This document shows positions 28,231 to 45,117 of a stretch of 64,000 bases of DNA, piece after piece. Origin of the DNA: Marvania coccoides (Eukaryota > Chlorophyta > Trebouxiophyceae > Chlorellales > Chlorellaceae); contig OY978097.1 in the NCBI GenBank assembly GCA_963854735.1, positions 124,001 through 188,000 of the forward strand. Reading direction: 5' to 3'. The notes beneath the pieces are model-generated. The model was given only the letters and a program-made list of their open reading frames with translations. It did not search any database and was not told where the DNA came from. A program made the translations under genes and the position numbers. The stretch's first letter is position 1, and the number at the start of each line of letters is the position of its first letter.

Positions 28231-29318
28231 TCAAACCCGCGCCTGCGCCAGCCGCGAGAAGATCTGCACCGACAGCGCGTTCAGCAGCGCCATCCTCCAC
28301 ATCAGAATGAAGACCGCCACCATCACCACCAGCACAGCAGGGTTGGCTGCCTGCGAAGACTGCAGCAGCGACAACGCCACCGCCGACCCAGTGGCAGCTG
28401 CCACCGCCTTCTCTTCCTCGCCCTCAACCGCCCCGAACCGCTCCGTCAGCCGGGTCTTCAGGTCGGCGTACGCGCTGCTCATGCCTCGCACCGACTCGCG
28501 ATGGATTGTGCCTTTGAGCGGCCCCCACACCGGGGACACGAATTCGCAGTCAACGGTGATGGTCAGTCGGGTCACATCGGCGCCCTCCGACTGCGCCACC
28601 CACTGCACGCGGTTGACGAAGCAGCTGGAGAAGGGCACGCCCTGGGAGGTGGCGGTGGCGGAGACGACAAAAGCATCGGGCCCTAGGAATCCCACGCTCA
28701 GCTCCTCGCGGTTGACAGCCTGCTTGGGGCCCATGCGGTTTTTGAGCGGGGTGGTGAAGCGCAGCACGCGGGCGCGGGCGCCTTCCGCGTTTTGGCGCCA
28801 AGGGGACAGGGACACCGCCTGCTCGCCCATGGCTGTGTGAAATTCTGCCAGCTCCTGGCTGTTGCCCGACATGAGGTGCTCCCAAAGGGCGCGGATGGAG
28901 ACGGGGAAGGCGGCGGACAGCACGGTGGTGCGCAGCGGGCGGGGAGGGGTGAAAGGGAGGCCCTTTACGCCGCGAGGAAGCTCCACCGCCACCACAATGC
29001 CAGCGTCCTGCAGGTGTCGTTGACCAGCCACGACTCGGTTTGAATTCAAATGCCGTGTTTTTTGGAGTATACTGCGGGCTGCAAGGTGTAGTAATGGGCC
29101 CATACCTCGTCCTCTCCCTCGATCGTTGTTTCCTCGTGCGGTTTGCCACGCGGAATGACCTTGCCAATCACCCAGACGACAGCTGCAGCTGCGGGCAAGA
29201 TGATGCGGAGGTGCGGAGCGGCTTTGTGGATTTCATCTTGCAGCTGTTTGGGGATGTGAAGATCAAACCCCATGTTTTTCTTCAAGTGTGAGCTTTCGCA
29301 AAGAGCAGCCGCGTTCAA
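28231..29318 (-). CDS. VASt-domain protein with terminal membrane anchor(s)
   Basis: Two exons (29318-29106, 29007-28231) encode 329 residues, or 314 if the second Met (29273) is used. The VASt fold (VAD1 analog of StAR-related lipid transfer) covers about residues 97-255: FPVSIRALWEHLMSG, the aromatic SLSPWR, RFTTPLKNRMGPKQAV, then VPFSSCFVNRVQWV. Such proteins sit at membrane contact sites and move sterols or bind anionic lipids. A hydrophobic segment near the N-terminus (ILPAAAAVVWVIGKVI) and another near the C-terminus (PAVLVVMVAVFILMW) would anchor it, probably to the ER. The GRAM domain usual in this family is not visible upstream, so the protein is a short form or has exons I missed. 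Confidence 0.78.
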
Positions 29319-29583
29319 TGCAATCAGGCAACCTTGAATTTATGCAGAATTTATGTATGCAAATTACACAATTTATGTATGAATAAACAAAAATAATTTT
29401 GAATACTGAATGTTGTTAACAAAAAAAACAACGCATGCGTTGCGCAACTGCCGAATTCCAGACGACGCAGCTGGCGTATATTTCTGCCAGTTTTTTACAA
29501 AATGTATATGCATGCGCTCATCAATCAGGTACGCTGCTCTCATATTGCATCAATGCGTTATGCCCATCACTGATAAGTAATCA

Positions 29584-33662
<4,079 letters not shown>

Positions 33663-33868
33663 CGTGGGTTGCTCCCGTGTTGTTGTTGTTGTTCAGTTTT
33701 TTCCGCTTGATCTCTGATCAAATTCGATTCCAAGCTAGCCGTGGCTCTAGCGGGCGGTAATCAAGCTTTATAACGTGTCTAGCTTTGGTGTTATTAATTA
33801 CAAATTGAACAAGAGTTTCATTTTCAGGGGAAAAAAAATAAACTGGGCAAAATTGTCATGCTGTCAAA

Positions 33869-36733
33869 CTACAGCGACTTGCTGGCGATCTCAAACACGT
33901 TTTCGCTGAGGCCCTCCGTCTCCGCAATGCGCTTTACCTGTGCCTTCATCAGCGCCTGCCGCTCCCCGTCAAACTGCTTCCAGGTGGTGAAGGCGCCCAT
34001 CATGCGCGACGCCACCTGCCTGTTAATTTTGTCGATCTTCAGCACCGCATCGCCCAGGAACTCGTACCCAGAGCCATCTGCGGCGTGGAAGTTCACGGGC
34101 GAACGCGCAAACGCCAGGAACAGCGAGTAGCAGGTGTTGGGGTTGGTCAGCGCCACCGCTGGGTGCTCCATCAGTGCCTTGACCGACTCTACATTGCCAG
34201 GGACGTTGCTGCCGGCCTGTAGTGCCAGCCACTTGAGCAGCACCAGAGGCTCCGACTGCCACTTGTCGTAGAACGCGGCCATTGCCTCCTTTCGAGCCTC
34301 CCCGCCTGCCAGGTCCAGTGCTGCCAGTGCTGAGATCTCGTCCGTCATGTTGCTGGCGCTGCGGAACCGACGCAACAGCTCCTCAGTCACGCTGGCGTCG
34401 CCCAGCATCGCCAGGTAGCCCAGCGCCTTGTTCTTCATGGCCCGACGCGCGCACGCGGCTGCCGTGAACTCGTACGGCGTGCCAGCCGGGTCGTCATTGC
34501 CTGCCACCGCCGCCTCCAGCTCCGGCCGCAGCGCCGACGCCAGCTGCTTCACCACGTATTGCCGCACACCGTGCACCAGAGTGGGATCAGCCCCAGGCAG
34601 GGAAGCGATGATCTCAGCGTCGGCCGGAAGGCTCACCGCGAACGCCTTGTACTGGCCATCCACGGTGGGGTCCGTCAGCACCGCACGGAAGGCGTCCACC
34701 AGTTTGGGGTTCACGCCGCCCGCCGCGCCCAAGCGGTCGCCCAGGGAGGCAGAATTGCCGCCGCTGCCCGCCGCAGCCGCATACAGAGCCAGCAGCAGCT
34801 TCTTGGCCAGCACCTGGCCCGCCTCCCAGCGGTTGAACGGGTCAGTGTCATTGGCCAGCATGAACACCAGGTCTTCGTCGGTCTGGCCGTGCACAGTCAT
34901 TTTCACAGGGGCAGAGAACCCACGCAGCAGCGACGGCACGGGGCGCGCCTCCACGCCCTCAAACACAAACTCCTGCTGCGCCTCGGTCACGCGCAGCACG
35001 ATCTCCACACCCAGGTCGCCGCCGCCGGCCAGCCGCAGCGCCAGGGGCGCCCCGTCCGGACCCAGCAGCGCCGTCCTTACCGGGATCAAAACTGGGTCTT
35101 TGGAGTCCTGCCCAGGGGAGGCGGGCGTGGTCTGCGAGAACTTGAGAGTGTAGGTCTTCGCGGCGGCATCGTGCACGCCCTCCACATCCAGCAGCGGGGT
35201 TCCCGCCTGGGCGTACCACTTGGCCAGCGCCGACAGATCCTCGCCGTTTGCGTCCGCCATGGCCGCCAGGAAGTCGTCACAGGTCACTGCCTGGCCATCG
35301 TGGCGCGCAAAGTACAGGTCCATGCCCTTGCGGAACCCTGCCTTGCCCAGCACCGCCTCGTAGAGCCTAATCACCTCCGCCCCCTTTTCGTAGACCGTCA
35401 GCGTGTAAAAGTTGTCCATTTTGATGTAAGACTCGGGGCGAATGGGGTGCGCCATGGGGCCGGCGTCCTCGGTGAACTGCGCCGCGCGCAGCCGCACCAC
35501 GTCCTCGATACGCTTCACAGGGCGGGAGTTCATGTCTGCCGAGAATTCCTGGTCGCGGTAGACAGTGAGGCCCTCTTTGAGGGTGAGCTGGAACCAATCG
35601 CGACAGGTAACGCGGTTGCCGGTCCAGTTATGGAAGTACTCGTGGCCCACCACGCCCTCAATGCGCCCAAAATCGCCGTCGGAGGCGGAGTCGGGCGTGG
35701 CCAGCACCAGCCGGCTGTTGAAGATGTTCAGACTCTTGTTTTCCTGCATGCCATTGGTAATAAAGAAGATGGAAAGGGGGCGGGGGGGAAGGGTAGTAAA
35801 GACATACACGTAAAAACAATGAGAAAAAAAAATCTCGTCGTCGTATTATTATTACTAGTTGACAAGTACAATAGACCCTTCGCGCCACCTCCCCCAACTC
35901 ACCATTGCGCCCATGTTGAAGTCCGACACAGCCACGATGTTGAACAGGTCCAGATCGTATTCCAGCCCAAATGTGTCCTCGTCCCACTTCATCGACCGCT
36001 TCAGACTCTGCATCGCAAAATCAACCTTGTCCACGTTCTGCTGCTCCACGAAGATGCGGAGCGCCACCTTGCGCCCGGAGGCGGTGGTGAACGAGTCCTC
36101 CTGCATGGCCAGATCACCAGCCACCAGGGCAAACAGGTAGCACGGCTTCGGGAAAGGGTCCTCCCAAACAGTGAAGTGGCGGCCGCCCTCCAGGTCACCG
36201 CTGTCCACCAGGTTGCCGTTGCCCAGCAGCACGGGGTACTTAGCCTTTTCAGCTTCGATCCTGGTGGTGTAGGTGGCCATCACGTCTGGGCGGTCCAGGA
36301 AGTAGGTGATGCCGCGGAATCCCTCGGCCTCGCACTGCGTGCAGAAGTTGCCGCCGCTCTTGTACAGCCCCTCCAGCAGGGAGTTGTCCTGCGGCTTGAT
36401 GTGCGTCACCACGTCCAGCTCCCAGGTGCCGCCTGCTGGAATTGCGTCCCCTGCGATGGTAAGCCCGGAGGGGGTCACGGTGTAGGCGTCGCTGGCTAGA
36501 GTGGCGCCGTTGATGGCCACGGAGTGCAAGGCGATGTCTTCGCGGCCGTTGAGGAAGAGGGAGGGGTTTCCGGCAGCGGCCAGCGGTGTCATCTTCATTT
36601 TCGTTTCCACGCGGGTGACGTCCTCGTTGAGGATGAAGTTGAGGGAGATGGTGTCCACGGTGTAGGGCACGGGGGCGTAGGCCTTGCGGAACTTCTCAAC
36701 CGGCTTGGAGGGCGCCTCGGCGGCGGCAGCCAT
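33869..36733 (-). CDS. PepN-type M1 alanyl aminopeptidase
   Basis: Two exons (36733-35903, 35743-33869) encode 901 residues. M1 aminopeptidases remove N-terminal residues from peptides with one zinc ion. The intron splits the exopeptidase signature exactly as GAM|EN. The zinc site HEYFH (His311, Glu312, His315) and Glu334 in [15 protein letters not shown] follow. Length and the C-terminal helical domain match the bacterial PepN branch, typical of plant organellar/cytosolic enzymes. The first ATG gives [15 protein letters not shown]. The same frame stays open upstream for about 45 Ser/Thr/Arg-rich residues without an ATG, so an upstream exon adding a transit peptide is possible. Confidence 0.93.
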
Positions 36734-37816
36734 GGCGCGGATGGGGAGGAGGAAGGAGACGCGGGTGAGGTAAGGGGTGGGAGGTGATGTGGTGGCGAGG
36801 CGCGTGAACGGAGAACGAGCGACGCGTTGCGTAGTTCCTGTGTGTGGTGGTGATGAAAGTTCGATCTTGATCAACTGACTGCTAGATTGTAAATGGCAAA
36901 TGCGCTGATTTGATGCTCACCTGGTCCAAATTGAATAAGTGGGTTGGTGCGCAGGAGGCGAGAGCCAGCCGAGAGCAGATTCATCTATTACTTACGGTTG
37001 ATCGAGCGAATTGTTGACGGAGAGCCTCTGCAACAGCGTCACCGTAGGTTTTATGCTAAGTTCTATTTATCAAATCATGGCATTGTGCTTAAATTGCATT
37101 TCTGGGGGGCTGAAAGAAAGAATTTTCAACACTGACATTTGGTGAGGACATTTGTGCTGCGCATGGGCGACTTTTACGCCAGAGTGAAAGTCAATGAGCT
37201 GGGAGCGATGGGTGGCATCTCCGAACTTTCGGCTTGGTACGAATGGAATCCCAGCCTGCTGCACAATTATTTATATTGCAAAAGCCCAAAATTATTTTTG
37301 AAATTATTTTTCAATTTATGGGCGATGCAGAGGCCCATAAAGAGGTGAAAATGACCGTATGGTAGATTGGATCGAGAAGCTTGCGTTTGACGGTTCATTC
37401 GAGCATTAATAACCACAGTAGAGGCTGTTTCAGTAGAGGCTGAAAAAGGCCCCCGTCAGACCGCCGCCATTGCTGCGCTAAATGAAGACCTTGCAAGGTC
37501 CCTCACCTTAGATACCCACTGAAAATGTGGCCGGACTATTGTGCAGTCTCCTTTCTCGTCAGATCGCGCTGCTGCGTCCATCTTTTCTTTGCTTCGCCCC
37601 TCATTTTCTTATTTACCGGTCTGTCTTGCCGACCCGACTTTTGAAGTTGAAGCGCAGGGCAAGGGCTCTCAATAAACCCAATTTAACCGCCGATTAATTA
37701 TATTTCTATATATTGTTTCCATTTGCTGTTGCGCGCGTCGCCTGAAATGCCAACCTAGTATTGACGACCTCTATAAGATCTCTTTTGCGCACGAAGCTTG
37801 CTAGCATATAAACACG
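36734..37816. other. Intergenic region
   Basis: About 1.1 kb between the divergent aminopeptidase and lipid-kinase genes. The first 140 bp may still be transcribed as 5' UTR or exon of the aminopeptidase. The rest is mixed AT-rich DNA without supportable frames. Confidence 0.4.
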
Positions 37817-39838
37817 ATGTCTTTCGCCGCCGACAAGCCGCGCAAGCTCGCGCTGTCTGTTCCATCTCTATTCGTGGATGACAGCTCCCCTGCGAGCTCA
37901 GGGTCGTCAGGGAACATCCTTGCTGCGAATCCGGGGGAGGCGTCAACCAGCCCGCGATGCGTCGTCCGCCGCGAGCTTTCCATGTCGCCCTCCATGCACT
38001 CCGCGGCGTTGAAAGAATCGCCCAGCCTGAAACATGGCACCATCATCAAGGGGCACCGACGCGGTGTGTCCTTACTCCGCAGAGCCACTACCTACACAGT
38101 GCGCGAGAAGCCGCCGCCCGAGGGGCGATGGGTCATCATCGTCAACGGCACCAAGCTGAAGCAGTGGGAGGCGGTCGCACACCGCCTGTTGAAGCAGCTT
38201 GCGTCTGTGGAGGTAGGGCGGCGGGACGGGGCATTTTTTTTGAATTTCAAACCAGATTTGCAGCATCGGGCCAAATACTGGCTCTGTTTTCTCGCTACCC
38301 GGGCGTGCCTACCCCTCTCCCCGCCCCAGCGCACTCACTCCCCTCTCCCCCCCTCCCTTTCTCTTCCATCCATTATGCAGGTTCGAGTGTACGCCACAAA
38401 GTATCCAGGCCACGGCCGCAAGCTGGCCCACCGCGCAGCGCTGAACGACGCGGACCTCATCGCAGCTGTAGGCGGCGACGGCACCCTAAACGAGGTGATC
38501 GACGGCGTGATGCGCGCCGGCGTTCTGGACGCAGATGGCCTGCCAAAGGCGGTGGTCACGGTGCTGCCGCTGGGCACCGCGTCGGACTTCCACCGCAGCA
38601 TGGCGTGGGATCCCACGGACTTTGAGGCAGCGATGTGGCGCATCGGGTCTCGAGGGGAGACTGCCGTGCTGGACCTGGCCCACATTCGGTGCCAAGGCCC
38701 CGATGGCGCAAAGGACCGCTTTTTCATCAACGTGGCCTCCTGCGGGGCGTCCGCTAAGGCGGCGCTGGGCGTGCACAAGTGGAAGTGGCTGGGCGGCAAG
38801 GGATCTTACCGCATGGCTACCATTGGCGCGCTGTTCAAGAGCATCCCCAAGACGCTGGCGGTGAGAGTGGATGGGGGTGAGTGGGCCAAAGCATCGGGCA
38901 CCACCATGATGGCCATCGGCAACGGCAGCTACTTTGGCAACGGGCTCAACATTGCGCCCGGCGCCAACCCCTTCGACGGGCGGCTGCAGGTGGTGACCGC
39001 TACACATATGGGCGTCGGAGACATGCTGTTCAGCGGTGACAAGCTCAAGATGGTGAGTGGGATGTACTACTTTTCCAAGAAGACTCTAGTCGCTCTCGCT
39101 CCCTCTCGCGTGTTTTGGGGGGATATTGGATAAATGCAAAACTTTCTTTCTTCTTCAAATTGTATCGCAACGTTGCCGCTACCCTCACCCAATTCCCCTC
39201 CCCCCGGCATTACAACCTGCCCCCCCCCCCCACTACCAGTGTTGCTCAGCAACCCTTTCTCCTCCCCTCCTTCCCATTTCCCGCAGGGCAAGCACCTGGA
39301 CATGAAGGGTTTTTCCTCGCAAGATGTCACCACCATCGACGTTGCGCTGTGGGACAAAAAGCTTCAGGGACCGGCGGAACGGGGCGCGTACGAGGTGTTT
39401 CAGGCCCCGTACGATGCCTCCCCGGGCGGCACCACCCCCGAGAGCTCTTTCACAACGCGGGAAAACTACTCACCTGCGTACGTTCCCGACGGCCGACTGA
39501 GGGACGCAGACTGGAGTTTGGGTGCTACCGCGCAGGAGTGGTCCTCCAGCGGACCCTCCGGCTCCGAGGTGTCCACCCGCACCGCCAGCACGGTGTCCAG
39601 CCTGCACCGGGGCGAGATCAAAGAGGATGCCACTTCCGCCGCAGCAAAAAAAGCAGCAGCAGCAGCGGTGGAGAGGAGCGCAAAGTCGGCGACGTCGCGC
39701 AGCAAGGTGCGAGGCGTGGCGGGCGAGATTCTGGCCCCTGCCCCCGGCCAAGTGATGGTTGAGGTCGACGGTGAGGTGATTGGGTGGGCGCCGTTCTCGG
39801 TGACGGTTCTCCCTGGGGCCATCAAGTTCAGGGTTTGA
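37817..39838 (+). CDS. Diacylglycerol-kinase-type lipid kinase (sphingoid base / ceramide / DAG kinase family)
   Basis: Three exons (37817-38212, 38381-39052, 39287-39838) encode 539 residues. The DAGK catalytic domain spans about 104-300: WVIIVNGTKLKQ, the nucleotide loop GGDGTLNEVIDG (163-174), and PLGTASDF. This family phosphorylates a lipid hydroxyl using ATP. The pattern with GTASDFHRSM resembles the plant and bacterial YegS/LCBK2-like branch, so sphingoid base or diacylglycerol are the likely substrates; I cannot choose. Before it is a Ser/Pro-rich N-terminus of about 95 residues, and after it a C-terminal extension with an Ala/Lys-rich stretch (about 455-490). No clear signal or membrane segment. 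Confidence 0.82.
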
Positions 39839-40637
39839 TCGAGCGTGTATGTGGGCAGCTGCAGCAGGTGTTTTGCATTGTTTTAATTTATAGAGCTATT
39901 GAATCTACGCGTAATGAGCGCACATGAGTTGCATCGTGCAAAAACCATAAAAGAACCCCCCCTTGACAGCACAACAACAAAAAAGTTCTTTTGATTCTTC
40001 TTTATATTTCTCTCTCTCTCTCTTTCTCTCCCGCCCGTTACATTTTCCCTTTATGTTCGATTTGTTTCATTTTTTAAAATAATTCCAAGAACTTTTTTGT
40101 CGGTTTGCTTGAACTTTTTTCTTTCCTCCTTCTTTCGAATAACATCGGACAATAACTTTCTCCCCCCTACATAGAAACCCATCATCATTACGTTTATATG
40201 GTTAACATGGCTTTGGGTATCGCTGAACTGTGATGGTCTTTGTCGGTGAATAAGCGCTTGGCGGGCGCGTTGCCCGCTCTTTTGAATATCATGCAATTGT
40301 TGCACCTTTTAACACCCATTTGGTTTGAGACGTAACCAAGTAACGAGATATGATGAGGGTATTACATGGGCTGGCTGCAAATCTTTGAAGGGGGAGCTGG
40401 TTAAAAAAAATCAAAAATCAAAAAACGACATTTTTTCTTGTCGCAGTAAAAGCGATTTCCGGCCAGATGATACGATTTTAATACCTGAATTAATAATATA
40501 AAACATAATGAAGGGGCCCGGAGGCCTCCCGAGCTTGCCGCCTCGCCCGGTGCGCTAAAAATTGCAATTATTAATTCAAGACCCAATAATTGAATCGCTC
40601 CCGCGCGTCTGCTCACTGCCAGCATTTCCGTTTTATC
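39839..40637. other. Intergenic region with a (CT)n tract
   Basis: About 800 bp, including a TC-rich run near 40009-40030 and an A/T-rich stretch before 40440. No gene or RNA seen; it includes the promoter of the DHHC gene. Confidence 0.4.
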
Positions 40638-42592
40638 ATGCAGAACAAGACACCAACGCCCGTTCCCCGAACAAACCACCAAGGCACAGGTCCCTCAACC
40701 AGCCATGCCACCACCGCCACTGCAGCTTTTCTGCCGCTTCCCAACGACTCCCTCCCCATTTCCTCCTCCCCCGGCGGCGCTCTCCCGCAGTTCCGCAGCG
40801 TTGAACAGGCGGTGGGGGCCCTCCTGGGCCCAGGCGGTAACCCCGCCGTTTTAGCGCAAGTCTCGGCTACAATGGGGATTTCTACTGAGCAGCTGCAGGC
40901 CACGGTGCGCGCGCTCAACTCTGGCGGCGCCGCAGACATCCCTGCGGAGGTGTTGGAGCGCGCCATGAGCTTGGAACGAGTGGCTAAACTGGGTCAAGGC
41001 AGCGGCGGCGGAGGTGGCGTGACCTACTTGCCAGTGCCCATGATGATGCCACCGCCGCCGCCCCCAGGCACAGCATCGCAGCCGATTGTGGTGGCGCCGG
41101 CGTCCGCCATGACGCCCCCTGCTGGTGGCGCTGTGCTGCAGCATAGCAGCTCCTCAGCAGGGCTCCTGGACGAGGAGGAGTCGGAGAACTGGCTAGTGAT
41201 GTGAGATCTTTGTACTGTGCATATTTGAATGCTCACTGTCTGTAACTTTCCTCCTCTTTATCACAGTAATTTTCCGTTCGTTTTATCTCTTGCCATTTTA
41301 TCTCACCTCCCTATTAATTTTACCACTTTCATAGGTACCGAGGCACCTGCATGAAGGCAGCAGACGTGGCCCTGGGACCAACCATCGTGTCCCTGGTGGC
41401 AGTTCTCTTCCGCGCGGGGGTTCTCTCCTTTGGCGTCGCGCTGTGGCTGGTGCCGATACTCATCATGCTCAGCGTGCGCCTCGTTTTGGTCACCGGCGCC
41501 GGCATCCCATCGCAGCTCCTGCCCTTCAGTCGGCTCCCCGCAGGCATGGTGTTCGCGCTGGAGGTCGCAGCAGAGTCCACCTTTGTGCTGATCATGCTGC
41601 CCAGGCTGGGCGACAAACGCCTGCTGTGCGCTGTGCAGGTGGCCCTCATGGCAGTGGCTTTCTACTTGCACTACCGCGCCTACAAAAGCGACCCTGGGTT
41701 TCTGGACCGCGGGGACCCACCACCCCCTATGCCGCCACAGCAGCTCGCCATGCACCAGGCAGCAGCGCCCTACCACTGTCTCACGTGCGGCATCTACCGC
41801 CCCATCCGCTCGAAGCACTGCTCAGCGTGCGGGCGGTGCGTGGCCGAGTTTGACCACCACTGCCCTGTGGTCTCAAACTGCGTGGGCAGGGGCAACCGCC
41901 GCCAGTTCGCGGGCTACCTGCTGACGCTGCTGGCGGCAGAGGTGCTGTGGATGCGTCTGGCAGTGACTTTTTGGGCTAGAGAGCTGGCGGGGCTGGACAG
42001 CGGTAGCGACGGTGGTGGACTGTGGACCAGTATGTGGACGCTGAGCAGGGAGCTGCCGGGCACAGCCTACATGAGCGCGTTAGTGCTGGGCATTTTTGCT
42101 GGGACTGCTTTCTTGGCGGCCCGCCAGGTGCTGTTCATCGCAGGCAACCTCACAACCAACGAGCTGATCAACCGGCGGAGGTACGACCACCTGAAGGCGG
42201 AGGACGGGTCGTTTTACAACGCATTTGATGCGGGACCAACATCCAACTGTGTGACATTTTGGCAAGACGAGCGGCCCGACTGGTATGCGATGTATGCTGA
42301 GCGGAAAGACCTGGATCCTGGGGAGGCGGTTGGGGCATGGAGTCTGACGCGGCTGCTGCGCAGGAAGGACGGGCTGGCCAAGGCGCTGGATGAGCGGCGT
42401 GAGCGGCAGCGGCAGCGGAGAGAAGAGTGGCTGCTGAAGAACTACGGCAGGGCAGCAGGGTCAGGGACAGGGGCTGGGAACGGGAATGATCAGCTAGATA
42501 GCAGTGACGACCTCGAGAGGCAAAGTCAGCCGCTGACGGGGGCAGGGAGCAATGGGCACCACCACGGTTGCGCCTCGTGCGACCACAACTAA
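40638..42592 (+). CDS. DHHC-type protein S-acyltransferase (palmitoyltransferase)
   Basis: Two exons (40638-41200, 41335-42592) encode 606 residues; the join is at CTAGTGAT|GTGAGA and restores LVMYRGTC. The enzyme transfers palmitate to protein cysteines in membranes. Residues 1-187 are Ser/Pro/Gly-rich, with a small helical segment ([18 protein letters not shown], then [15 protein letters not shown]). Membrane segments flank the zinc-binding cysteine-rich domain [20 protein letters not shown], which ends in the catalytic DHHC at 361-364. After the last membrane spans there is [14 protein letters not shown], the conserved TTxE motif. The tail is charged ([18 protein letters not shown]) and His/Cys-rich at the end. 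It lacks the ankyrin repeats of TIP1-type enzymes. Confidence 0.92.
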
Positions 42593-42872
42593 CATGTTCT
42601 GTGGAATAAAGCGATGCTGTTGTAATCTCGATGGTGATAGCGCTCTTTCCGTGGGTTGGACGAAACTAAAGCCTAGCTTTTCTATGCGAACTTTCAGAAC
42701 TGAGCCTTTCAGGTGTTGGGAATTAGTTGTTCCCGGAACAAAAAATTGAGGAGGAGGAAAGTAAGATGAGAACGCGATTGAGAGAGGCTTTTGTCACTGT
42801 TCTTTGATCTAAAGCTCCTGTAGTCTCCTGTAATCTCGACATCAACAAATTACACATAAATTAATTCGCAAA

Positions 42873-43728
42873 ATGTCAATTGCCAAGGCCACCGCTTTTG
42901 TCGCTGCCAAGCCTTGCGTGGCTGTGCGCCCCAAGGCCCAGGTCCCCAAGTGAGTTCGGTATATTGGGCTGTTTAAAACAAATAACGCTGCCATCGCGCG
43001 CGCTGGGGTTGGGAAGTGGTATTTCGATGACAATCTTCTTACCGATGTCGTTTTTCTTTGCAGGCGTGCCGCCCCCGTGGCCGCTTACGGCAAGGAGGGA
43101 GAGTACTTTGACTTGTCGGTGCGTCGGAGTTTTCTGGGGGTGGTGGCAAAGGGTCGGATTTTCCAATATATTTTCAGCGGCGGGTTTTTTTTTTCAAGCA
43201 GCTTGGATTTATCAGCGATCTGAATGACCACCAGAAAGCAGGATCATTGCTGCTGACATCGGCGCGGACCAGCAGCAGCTGATAACCAAAGGGATGGCGT
43301 CTTTGCTGCCAGAAGGAAATTTTTTAAACCTCTGCCGATTGTTATTTCTCAAACCCATTGTTCCACTCTTCTATGTGTACAGGACCTCGAGAACACTGTC
43401 GGCAGCTGGGATATGTATGGCCAGGTACGATTCTTAAACAAAACGTATTAATACATTTGTCTTTTTGCAGCCGACAGCGTCTTACTCCTTTTCCCCTGCT
43501 GCTATGCCTATACAGGACGACAACAAGCGCTACAACGGCCTGCAGTCCGAGTTCTTCGAGCGTGCTGCCGGTGGCCTGACCCGCCGCGAGTACCTCAACG
43601 CCCTGATTGCCCTGGGCGGAGGTGCCGCCATCCTGGCGTGGGGCGCCCACGGCTCTGCGGACATCAAGCTGCCCATCACCCAGGGCCCCAAGAAGGGCGG
43701 AGAGCCCGGCCCCCGCGGCCGCCTCTGA
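42873..43728 (+). CDS. PSAH: Photosystem I subunit H (PsaH), chloroplast precursor
   Basis: Four exons (42873-42949, 43064-43118, 43383-43424, 43516-43728) encode 128 residues. PsaH is a green-lineage PSI subunit near the PsaL/PsaI side, needed for docking LHCII in state transitions. The first exon and start of the second give a transit peptide (MSIAKATAFVAAKPCVAVRP). The mature part has YFDLSDLENTVGSWDMYGQ, the membrane helix EYLNALIALGGGAAILAWG, and the stromal end DIKLPITQGPKK...PRGRL, all as in Chlamydomonas PsaH. The third exon is only 42 nt. Phases agree at all junctions. Confidence 0.95.
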
Positions 43729-44010
43729 GCGCCTCTCCCTCAATTGGTCCCAGAAGAGGAAAGCGCGCCTTTTTTCTTTCTTTTCGAGAGAGTATAGTAC
43801 ACAGCAGCAATTTATTATGAATTGATTTTGACGCGCCGCCGCGCGGCCTTTTTCGGATTTTTACGAGGGCGCGGGTGGGGCGGCAGCGCAGAGCAGCCCA
43901 CTTATGTTTTCTACCGAAGTGCGAACCAGTCAGGACTCACGAAGAAGAGAGTTTGCATTCGTTTGTAAAAAAAGAATCCGTTATTATTAAATTCATGTAG
44001 AAACGCGCTC

Positions 44011-45117
44011 TCACGGGGCTACCTGCATGCGGTGCACTTTGCCTGTGCTCTCTATCAGCGGCTGCAGCTGCGCCACAGAGTCGTACAGACCCAGCAGACC
44101 GCCGGTGTGCAGAAACAAAACGTTGCGCCCACGCCATGCCTCGGGGTCTTCCTTGATCTCCTGCAGCATCCTATGCACTGCTTTTCCCGAGTAAACAGGG
44201 TCTAACACCACGCCAGTGGCCTCTGCCACGTCAGCCACGGTGTGCAGCTCTTCTTTTCTACTAAGAGCGTACCCTTGGCCCTTGGCTTGCACAAATCTGC
44301 ATAGATCCGCCGCACCAGCGCCGATGCGCTCCCGGGTGGCCCCCAGCTGCTCAAACAACCCGTCAATGTACTTTTCAAAGTAACCGGCATCGTCACACAC
44401 CATATAGCCTGTCACCCGATGGCGCAACCCGGATAAATGGTTGCCCAGCGCCACTCCTGCTGTGGTGCCGCCGCTGCCGCATGCCATGGCGATGTCTGTC
44501 AGGCCTAGCTCCGCCGCTTGCTCTCTCAACTCCTCCATCATTTGAAGGTAGCCCCACGTGCCCAGCGCGCTGCTGCCGCCCACAGGAATGAGGTACGGCG
44601 ACTTTCCTTCCGCCCGCAGCTGCTCCACGAGTGCTTGGCCCAACTTGGCCTGGCCGACTCGCGTGTACTCCTCTTTTGTGACTAAGTGGATTGTCGCCCC
44701 CACCAGCCGCTCTACCAGTAGGTTCCCAGCGAGACCGGGGTCGGTGTCGACGGCGGTGCGGCTCGTGCGCAGCACCAGGTGGGCCTCCATGTCGCAGTAC
44801 TTGGCTGCGACGGCGGTGGCTCGGGCGTGGTTGGATTGAATGCCGCCCAAGGTGACCACGCAGTCGTGGCCGGCGGCTTTGGCCTGCGCCATGATGAACT
44901 CCAGCTTGCGAACTTTGTTTCCGGAGAGCTGCAGACCGGTGAGATCGTCGCGCTTGATGAAAACAGCTACGTTGGGCGGCAGGCCAGCTAGGTTCCAACG
45001 GTGGATTGGGGTGGGTAGACGGCCTAGCGGGATGCGGTGGGTGGGGATGGCACAAGTTGAGATTTTGTCATGTGCCCATTGAGGAGCCTGGAAGGGGAGG
45101 GGATCAAAGGTCTGCAT
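44011..45117 (-). CDS. D-cysteine desulfhydrase / ACC deaminase family (PLP enzyme)
   Basis: A single exon of 368 residues. The family (fold-type II PLP enzymes) cleaves D-cysteine to pyruvate, sulfide and ammonia, or deaminates 1-aminocyclopropane-1-carboxylate. The PLP lysine is Lys68 in LSGNKVRKLEF; IQSNHARATA and CGSGGTTAGVALG give the substrate and phosphate loops. Plant homologues act as D-cysteine desulfhydrases in mitochondria or cytosol, so this is the favoured activity. The N-terminus has no strong targeting signal. It is intronless among intron-rich neighbours, which may hint at retroposition or transfer, but base composition is like other exons. Confidence 0.88.
   Translation of the reverse strand: MQTFDPLPFQAPQWAHDKISTCAIPTHRIPLGRLPTPIHRWNLAGLPPNVAVFIKRDDLTGLQLSGNKVRKLEFIMAQAKAAGHDCVVTLGGIQSNHARATAVAAKYCDMEAHLVLRTSRTAVDTDPGLAGNLLVERLVGATIHLVTKEEYTRVGQAKLGQALVEQLRAEGKSPYLIPVGGSSALGTWGYLQMMEELREQAAELGLTDIAMACGSGGTTAGVALGNHLSGLRHRVTGYMVCDDAGYFEKYIDGLFEQLGATRERIGAGAADLCRFVQAKGQGYALSRKEELHTVADVAEATGVVLDPVYSGKAVHRMLQEIKEDPEAWRGRNVLFLHTGGLLGLYDSVAQLQPLIESTGKVHRMQVAP

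Noticed and set aside
34559..36499. Long plus-strand open frame opposite the aminopeptidase
   Set aside because: It crosses the gene's intron and has no family features, while the minus strand has HExxH and GAMEN.
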